The position numbers and the translations under genes were made by a program. Below are positions 43,665 through 48,049 of a stretch of 48,049 nt of DNA, piece after piece. Where the stretch lies: assembly GCA_964369415.1 (NCBI GenBank), contig CAYJFP010000016.1, forward strand, positions 1 to 48,049. The letters are read 5' to 3'. The DNA is from SIG603 sp964369415. Its GTDB lineage: Bacteria; Bacillota; Clostridia; Oscillospirales; Acutalibacteraceae. The notes under the pieces are model-generated. The model was given only the letters and a program-made list of their open reading frames with translations, made no database searches and was not told the DNA's origin. The stretch's first letter is position 1; each line of letters starts with the position of its first letter.

Positions 43665-44324
43665 TTATTCAAAAACTTTTAAAATTTCAGAAGCCTTGTG
43701 TACAATTAAATCGGCATTTTCTGCTTTCAGTACCGCTTCGTCTCTAAACCCCCATGTGACACCCACAGTAAAAACGTCGGCAGTCTTTCCCGTCTTAATG
43801 TCCACTTCTGAGTCCCCTACAAATACACATTTATTTATATCCCCATTTAGTTTATCTATCACATCCCATAGACTTTTTGGATCGGGTTTTCTTGGCAGTC
43901 CATTTACTTGCCCCTGAATCAAGTCAAACATTTCTTTTCCGAATATTTCCTCTACAGCAACTACCGCCTGTTCATGAGGCTTATTTGTAAGCACTGCTAG
44001 TATGCACCCTTTTAACTTCAGCGCATTAAGAAGCTCTTCCACACCATCATAAGGCACTACTTTATAGGTACAATACTGTGAAAACTCTTCATAATATATT
44101 TTTTCAGCTTTATTCAGGAAATCAATCTCCACCTTATCCATCACCGATTGTAAAGATTTTTCGACTAAAACTCTGGCGCCATTTCCAACAAAATCTCTAC
44201 ATTTCACCTTTGAAATATTTTCTAACCCCAGTTTATCCATCATTCTGTTTATAGATGTGCTTAAGGACTCCAATGTATCGACGAGTGTCCCATCTAAGTC
44301 AAAAATGAATATATTCTTACTCAT
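43665..44324 (-). CDS. HAD-family phosphatase (phosphoglycolate phosphatase-like)
   Basis: A 219-residue HAD hydrolase. Motif I is FDLDGTLVDT (nucleophile Asp), motif II is AVLTNKPHE, motif III includes the Lys of GLPRKPDPKS and motif IV is FVGDSEVDIKTG. A helical cap (about 15-85) classes it with Gph/PGP-like phosphatases; substrate uncertain. The start MSKNIFIFDLDG follows GGAG at eight bases, whereas the longest reading adds 30 residues without homology. A promoter (TTGACT-N18-TATAAT) lies about 80 bases upstream. Confidence 0.88.
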   Translation of the reverse strand: MSKNIFIFDLDGTLVDTLESLSTSINRMMDKLGLENISKVKCRDFVGNGARVLVEKSLQSVMDKVEIDFLNKAEKIYYEEFSQYCTYKVVPYDGVEELLNALKLKGCILAVLTNKPHEQAVVAVEEIFGKEMFDLIQGQVNGLPRKPDPKSLWDVIDKLNGDINKCVFVGDSEVDIKTGKTADVFTVGVTWGFRDEAVLKAENADLIVHKASEILKVFE

Positions 44325-44400
44325 AATTATTCTCCAAATATAATTTTTGAAAATGCATTTCATAACTGCTTGTGTACTATAATAATAGTAAATTTCTCTT

Positions 44401-44430
44401 ATTATAAACCACATGCAACAATAAAGTCAA
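44401..44430 (-). promoter_or_regulatory. Promoter of the HAD phosphatase gene
   Basis: On the minus strand TTGACT and TATAAT are separated by 18 bases. Confidence 0.5.
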
Positions 44431-44630
44431 GATTGGATATGCACTAAAATACAGATTTCAAGGTGTGAATAGAGTAAAACTATGTACCATTATACGTTGT
44501 TTTTGAACTTTATTCTTTTGCATAATTACAACTTATTAATTCTGATAAAAACAAAAAGAGTAGTGGTAAATGAACAGCACCAAATTGTACCGACAATACA
44601 AAAAAGAGTATCCTATGGCAAAATAGAGAT

Positions 44631-44732
44631 TTAAGCAACAAACTGATTTCGTTGTTCTAACGGAGTCAGTTTTGTTTTTAGTTGTAATCTTTGGTTATTG
44701 TAAAAATAAATATACTCGGCAATGATTTGTCT
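44631..44732 (-). pseudogene. IS3-family transposase C-terminal remnant
   Basis: The last 33 codons before a stop read RQIIAEYIYFYNNQRLQLKT and then KLTPLEQRNQF, the typical end of IS3/IS150-type OrfB integrases (EYIxFYNxxRxQ...LTPxExR). All upstream transposase sequence is missing and the reading frame continues directly into an ABC-ATPase fragment. The rest of the 44431-44984 gap holds no gene that I can support. Confidence 0.7.
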
Positions 44733-44828
44733 TGCATATACTTCTTCAAGCATTTTTGAAGTTATAAATTCTTCATGTGTCCCTTGAGAATATTTCCTAC
44801 CGTCCTTAATCACTACAATCTTATCATA
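44733..44828 (-). pseudogene. ABC transporter ATPase C-terminal remnant
   Basis: In frame with the transposase remnant, about 32 codons read VYDKIVVIKDGRKYSQGTHE and on to MLEEVYA, the usual C-terminal end of FecE/BtuD-type importer ATPases. A stop codon lies just upstream, so neither part is a gene. It appears to be the scar of an insertion and deletion. Confidence 0.55.
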
Positions 44829-44984
44829 GACTTATTGTCAATCTACCATTGTGCTAATTTTCTTTGCAAATTAGCATTGTCAAATTTTTACCACACAAAA
44901 AATTTTCTCTTACACGCTTCACCATGAACCGTCTGCTGACACTGCAAACAAAATATTTCTTTAATTTTAAAGCCCTTTGTTTTA

Positions 44985-45356
44985 TTATATATCCATATTT
45001 GTCGAAGCGTGCCTTAAACATAACAATTTAAGAGCGTGTATCTTTTCTGTTTTATCCAAAACTTCAAAGGCTATACCTTTTATAATCACCGATTCGTACT
45101 CTGTTGTAAATTTTTCGGGAATACGTTTTGTATCACCGACACAGCTAATACAAATACTATTGTTAAGCTTTAAACTTTCACTCTTAGTTCCAGCATTTGA
45201 ACAATGAAAATAGATGAACTCACTGTCTCTCACTATACTAATCGGCACACAATAAGGCATATTATACTTGTCAATCATACTAATAACAGCCCATTCGCAT
45301 TTATCACTAACTTCATAAGCAAATTCTTTTGGCATTTCTCTATCATTTCTTCTCAT
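44985..45356 (-). CDS. PNPOx-fold flavin-binding protein (NimA-like)
   Basis: A 123-residue protein of the pyridoxamine 5'-phosphate oxidase-like split-barrel superfamily. MRRNDREMP at the start, CEWAVISMIDKYNMPYCVPIS and FHCSNAGTKSESLKLNNSIC are the family's flavin-side blocks, as in NimA and small antibiotic-resistance-type or general flavoproteins. It is slightly shorter than the 150-160 residues of most relatives, ending at HASTNMDI. The start follows GGAGG at eight bases. It is divergent from a Crp/Fnr-family regulator that may control it. Confidence 0.8.
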   Translation of the reverse strand: MRRNDREMPKEFAYEVSDKCEWAVISMIDKYNMPYCVPISIVRDSEFIYFHCSNAGTKSESLKLNNSICISCVGDTKRIPEKFTTEYESVIIKGIAFEVLDKTEKIHALKLLCLRHASTNMDI

Positions 45357-45369
45357 AAAACTGACCTCC

Positions 45370-45399
45370 TTGACTAATTTAACTCTATTATAGTATAAT
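45370..45399 (+). promoter_or_regulatory. Promoter of the Crp/Fnr-family gene
   Basis: TTGACT, 18-base spacer, TATAAT. Confidence 0.55.
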
Positions 45400-45414
45400 C
45401 GAAATAACATTTTC

Positions 45415-45428
45415 GTTGTGTAGACAAC
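45415..45428. promoter_or_regulatory. Operator-like dyad GTTGTGTAGACAAC
   Basis: Perfect five-base arms with a four-base centre lie between the putative start point and the ribosome binding site of the Crp/Fnr-family gene, a place suited to autorepression. Confidence 0.45.
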
Positions 45429-45441
45429 AAAAGGAGTTTTT

Positions 45442-46098
45442 ATGCAAAAAAAGTATCTTAAAATTATTGAAAATAAGCTTTTTAATAATATTTCAGAAAA
45501 TAATTTAAATTCGCTATTTTCTTGTCTTGGCTCTTTTGAGAAGGTCTATGGTAAAAACGAAATAATATTAAATGAGGGCGATAACATAAATTTTGTGGGA
45601 GCAGTGCTTGAAGGCTCTGTGAAAATAATCAAGACCGATTATGACGGTAATGAGACGATTATAGCCGAAGTTCTCGAGGGCGATATTTTTGCTGAAGTTT
45701 TTGCTTGTGCCGAAATTTTTAGAAGTCCCGTTTCAATTATTTCAGTTACACAAAGCAATATTATATTTTTCGATTATAGAAAAATAATCACATCTTGTAG
45801 TTCCTCTTGTGTTTTTCATCAAAAACTAATTTCTAATATGCTAAACGTTATTGCAAATAAAAGTTTGTATCTTAACCGAAGAATAGACATTATTTCAAAA
45901 AAATCATTACGAGATAAAATACTAACATATTTTCATTATGAAAGTATGGGGCGAAATCATTTTTCCATATCTATGAACAGAGAAGAACTCGCAATTTTTT
46001 TATGTGCCGATAGAAGTGCATTATCACATGAACTTTCAAAAATGAAAAAAGACGGACTGATTGATTACAGCAAAAATGAATTTATTCTATTAACTTGA
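45442..46098 (+). CDS. Crp/Fnr-family transcriptional regulator
   Basis: A 218-residue regulator with an N-terminal cyclic-nucleotide-binding-like barrel (about 20-120, with ILNEGDNINFVGAVLEGSVKI and EGDIFAEVFACAE) and a C-terminal helix-turn-helix (150-215, with MNREELAIFLCADRSALSHELSKMKKDGLI). It lacks the N-terminal cysteine cluster of Fnr, although SCSSSC in the dimer-helix region might bind a metal or sense redox state; that is speculation. It resembles Clostridial regulators placed divergently from PNPOx-type or Hcp genes, and probably responds to nitrosative, oxidative or drug stress. Confidence 0.85.
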   Translation: MQKKYLKIIENKLFNNISENNLNSLFSCLGSFEKVYGKNEIILNEGDNINFVGAVLEGSVKIIKTDYDGNETIIAEVLEGDIFAEVFACAEIFRSPVSIISVTQSNIIFFDYRKIITSCSSSCVFHQKLISNMLNVIANKSLYLNRRIDIISKKSLRDKILTYFHYESMGRNHFSISMNREELAIFLCADRSALSHELSKMKKDGLIDYSKNEFILLT

Positions 46099-46270
46099 TA
46101 ATACTTGGGTATTCAAAAATAACAGATAGAATATGTGACGGATATGAGATACCTTGTGGTAAAAGTGCTTTTCTAATTTTAATAGATATTTAACTCGTAG
46201 TTTAACAGCATACTGTCCCCGCATTATTAACCTAATATAAAAAACTAAGAACTGTTGAAAAAACAAGGTG

Positions 46271-48049
46271 TTAAGGTAAGCTTATATCTGTTTTCATTTG
46301 ACCAAAAGCATTTACAACGTCTTTTGCTATCTCAAATTCCATCTTAATAGCTGTCCATACTACTTCAAATCCATCTTTAGAAAATACATCGTGAAGAATT
46401 TTTGAAAGCTCTGTTTCTTCTAGTTCAATATAGATTTCTTCATACTCAAAATAAAAAATCTCAGTCCATTTATAAATTATAAAATTTTCAAGGTCGAAAT
46501 ATTCTCCTTCAGCAATACACATATAAAACTCATATTTATACTCTGCATGTACGACTTCAAAAACATGTGGTAAAGACTCACCTAACATATCAAACTGCTC
46601 TGATAGATAGTTTTTTATTTCGTCTTGTCCTAAGAATTCGACTACTTTTTCAAGCCATGTGACCGCCGATGTATATGTAGAATGATTGGAGTCTCCTGCG
46701 GCTATTTCCATAACATCGGTAACTATTGCCGTAATTAACTCTTCGTCATCTACGCCAAATAATGATTTAAATCCATCATCACCTAAGACGGTTAACAAAT
46801 TCCATAAATCTTCTTCTAAATTCGTAGTGAGTTCACCTTCTAATTCGTCGGTAGATTCATATAAACTCCAATAAATATAATTCTCATTTCTCATTAAATA
46901 CTCATATGCACTCATATTTTCATTAAGTGTTGCGTCCGCTTTTTCCATCGGGTTAATCGCAGTGCTAAGGTTATTTTTAAAATAGCTCAAAGGCTTAACC
47001 ACGATTTCAACATCAATGCCATAGGTATTTTGAAGCTCTCTTGCATACTTTGTTATTTCGGCTGTTTGCATTTCTAGTATAAGTTTAAGGTCGGTGTAAT
47101 CTGTTTGATCAATCGACATATAATGTTTAGTTATGCGTCCACCGGGCATTAAAGTTTTGACATCACCCGATATACTTGTTGCCACACCAAATTCACTTAT
47201 ACCACTTGCACTTAGATTGTATTCATCTGCATAATCTGCTCCAGTAGCATCAAACAATTCAGTTTCAATCAGCACATCACCTGTGTCGATGTTTGGCATA
47301 AACATATCTATTTTTCCGTTATTAATAAGCGATGTATTGTAATAAAAAGTTCCTTTGTCAAGTGAGCCTGGTATTTCGACAAGTAGTTTTACCTCGGATA
47401 GACCAAACACTTCAATGGCTTCATCCGCTTCAAATCTTGCATCTATTCTAGTGTTAAATTCTGAAAGTACTCCCGAATAATCAGCGGATAGGTAATATTC
47501 GCCTACTTCATCACCACGCAAAATCCAACTTATTGTTTTTGTAGATTTTCCGCTGATTTGATCAATTAAGACATTGGTACTGCTTTCAGTTCCATCCGTA
47601 TCCATAATTGTTAAACCATGTGGAAGATTTAAGTTAATTACATTGTCTAGCATACTAAATTCGCTTGATGCATTGTTGATTATGTGAAGATTCACATCAA
47701 AAAATTCTTTTAATGAAGAAATTCCAACAGGGATATCCAAATATGCAACAGCGGTTTCTTCAGTAATTTTGTATTCACCATCTTCAAGTTTAGGCGCAAT
47801 GACAATAGGTGTAATTTGTCTTTCATCGCCCGTTGGAGTGGTAATTATTATTGGCTTTGAAGTTACTTGCCCAGTAGACATATTGTATTCAAAGCTGGTT
47901 TCCACTTCTTCTGTACCATATGTAAACGACATATTGACCTTTACATAATGCTGATTTTCAGGTTTTGAAACATCGATTCCTACTGCGACTATATCTTCAA
48001 AGGTCGATTCGCAAGAAATAATCGGCTTTGGAGAGCTTCTATCCGGAGT
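46271..48049 (-). CDS. Large beta-rich protein, N-terminus beyond the window (partial)
   Basis: The frame is open to the end of the window, so 592 residues are the C-terminal part of a longer protein and the first Met (at 47932) is internal. The N-terminal part alternates short beta-like segments (VEIPGSLDKGTFYYNTSLIN, LNLPHGLTIMD) as in Ig-like or CARDB-type repeats; the C-terminal 250 residues are acidic and helical (EEDLWNLLTVLGDDGFKSLF). I cannot name a family. The make-up suggests a secreted or surface protein, but signal and anchor regions are not visible; no LPXTG or SLH is present at the C-terminus. No terminator of note follows it. Confidence 0.7.
   Translation of the reverse strand, partial: TPDRSSPKPIISCESTFEDIVAVGIDVSKPENQHYVKVNMSFTYGTEEVETSFEYNMSTGQVTSKPIIITTPTGDERQITPIVIAPKLEDGEYKITEETAVAYLDIPVGISSLKEFFDVNLHIINNASSEFSMLDNVINLNLPHGLTIMDTDGTESSTNVLIDQISGKSTKTISWILRGDEVGEYYLSADYSGVLSEFNTRIDARFEADEAIEVFGLSEVKLLVEIPGSLDKGTFYYNTSLINNGKIDMFMPNIDTGDVLIETELFDATGADYADEYNLSASGISEFGVATSISGDVKTLMPGGRITKHYMSIDQTDYTDLKLILEMQTAEITKYARELQNTYGIDVEIVVKPLSYFKNNLSTAINPMEKADATLNENMSAYEYLMRNENYIYWSLYESTDELEGELTTNLEEDLWNLLTVLGDDGFKSLFGVDDEELITAIVTDVMEIAAGDSNHSTYTSAVTWLEKVVEFLGQDEIKNYLSEQFDMLGESLPHVFEVVHAEYKYEFYMCIAEGEYFDLENFIIYKWTEIFYFEYEEIYIELEETELSKILHDVFSKDGFEVVWTAIKMEFEIAKDVVNAFGQMKTDISLP

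Noticed and set aside
44853..44875. Hairpin GCTAATTT/AAATTAGC in the scarred region
   Set aside because: AT-rich, no T run and no gene that it could end or control; probably a relic or chance.

Overview
The window is low-GC, densely coded DNA with strong AGGAGG-type ribosome binding sites and TTGNNN-N17-TATAAT promoters. It carries YesM/YesN-type two-component and LplABC-type sugar ABC genes and anaerobe-style nickel-cofactor genes. Together these point to an anaerobic member of the Bacillota (Clostridia). No rRNA, tRNA, CRISPR array or intact mobile element was seen.

Region 1 (about 1-31,060) is one large carbohydrate-utilisation island. A minus-strand unit holds a GH4 glycosidase and a DUF4965 protein. 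A long minus-strand operon holds araB, araD, a NUDIX hydrolase, an Asp/Glu-racemase-family protein, a split transketolase and a D-2-hydroxyacid dehydrogenase. Divergent from it is a GH43 enzyme. Then come a MerR regulator, an S1 sulfatase, a LacI-family regulator, araA, a second S1 sulfatase with an unclassified clan GH-A-like hydrolase, and a YesM/YesN two-component system. Divergent from that system is a TIM-barrel DUF4832-like protein followed by two sugar permeases, a solute-binding lipoprotein, a third S1 sulfatase and a GH27 enzyme. None of the hydrolases or sulfatases has a visible signal peptide, so imported (probably sulfated) oligosaccharides would be trimmed in the cytoplasm and L-arabinose would enter the pentose phosphate pathway through AraA, AraB, AraD and transketolase. 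The GH27 enzyme has Ile where alpha-galactosidases have Asp, which fits a beta-L-arabinopyranosidase. I infer that the island may consume a sulfated, L-arabinose-containing glycan. A 14-bp dyad, TGCAAWAWTTTTCA, recurs at the GH4, lacI and sulfatase-2/araA promoters, with a related dyad at araB/GH43, suggesting one LacI-type regulon. The YesMN system probably controls the transporter half.

Region 2 (31,190-36,700) is signalling: two overlapping membrane diguanylate cyclases, then on the other strand a 7TM-receptor histidine kinase and an OmpR-type response regulator.

Region 3 (36,695-43,660) is a nickel and nickel-pincer-nucleotide operon: a DUF3842 protein, an apparent attenuator, a five-gene Nik/Opp-type ABC importer, larE and larB. 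larA and larC are not in the window.

Region 4 (43,665-48,049) holds a HAD phosphatase, a scarred stretch with fused ABC-ATPase and IS3-type transposase remnants, a PNPOx-family protein divergent from a Crp/Fnr-family regulator, and the C-terminal part of a large beta-rich protein that runs off the window.
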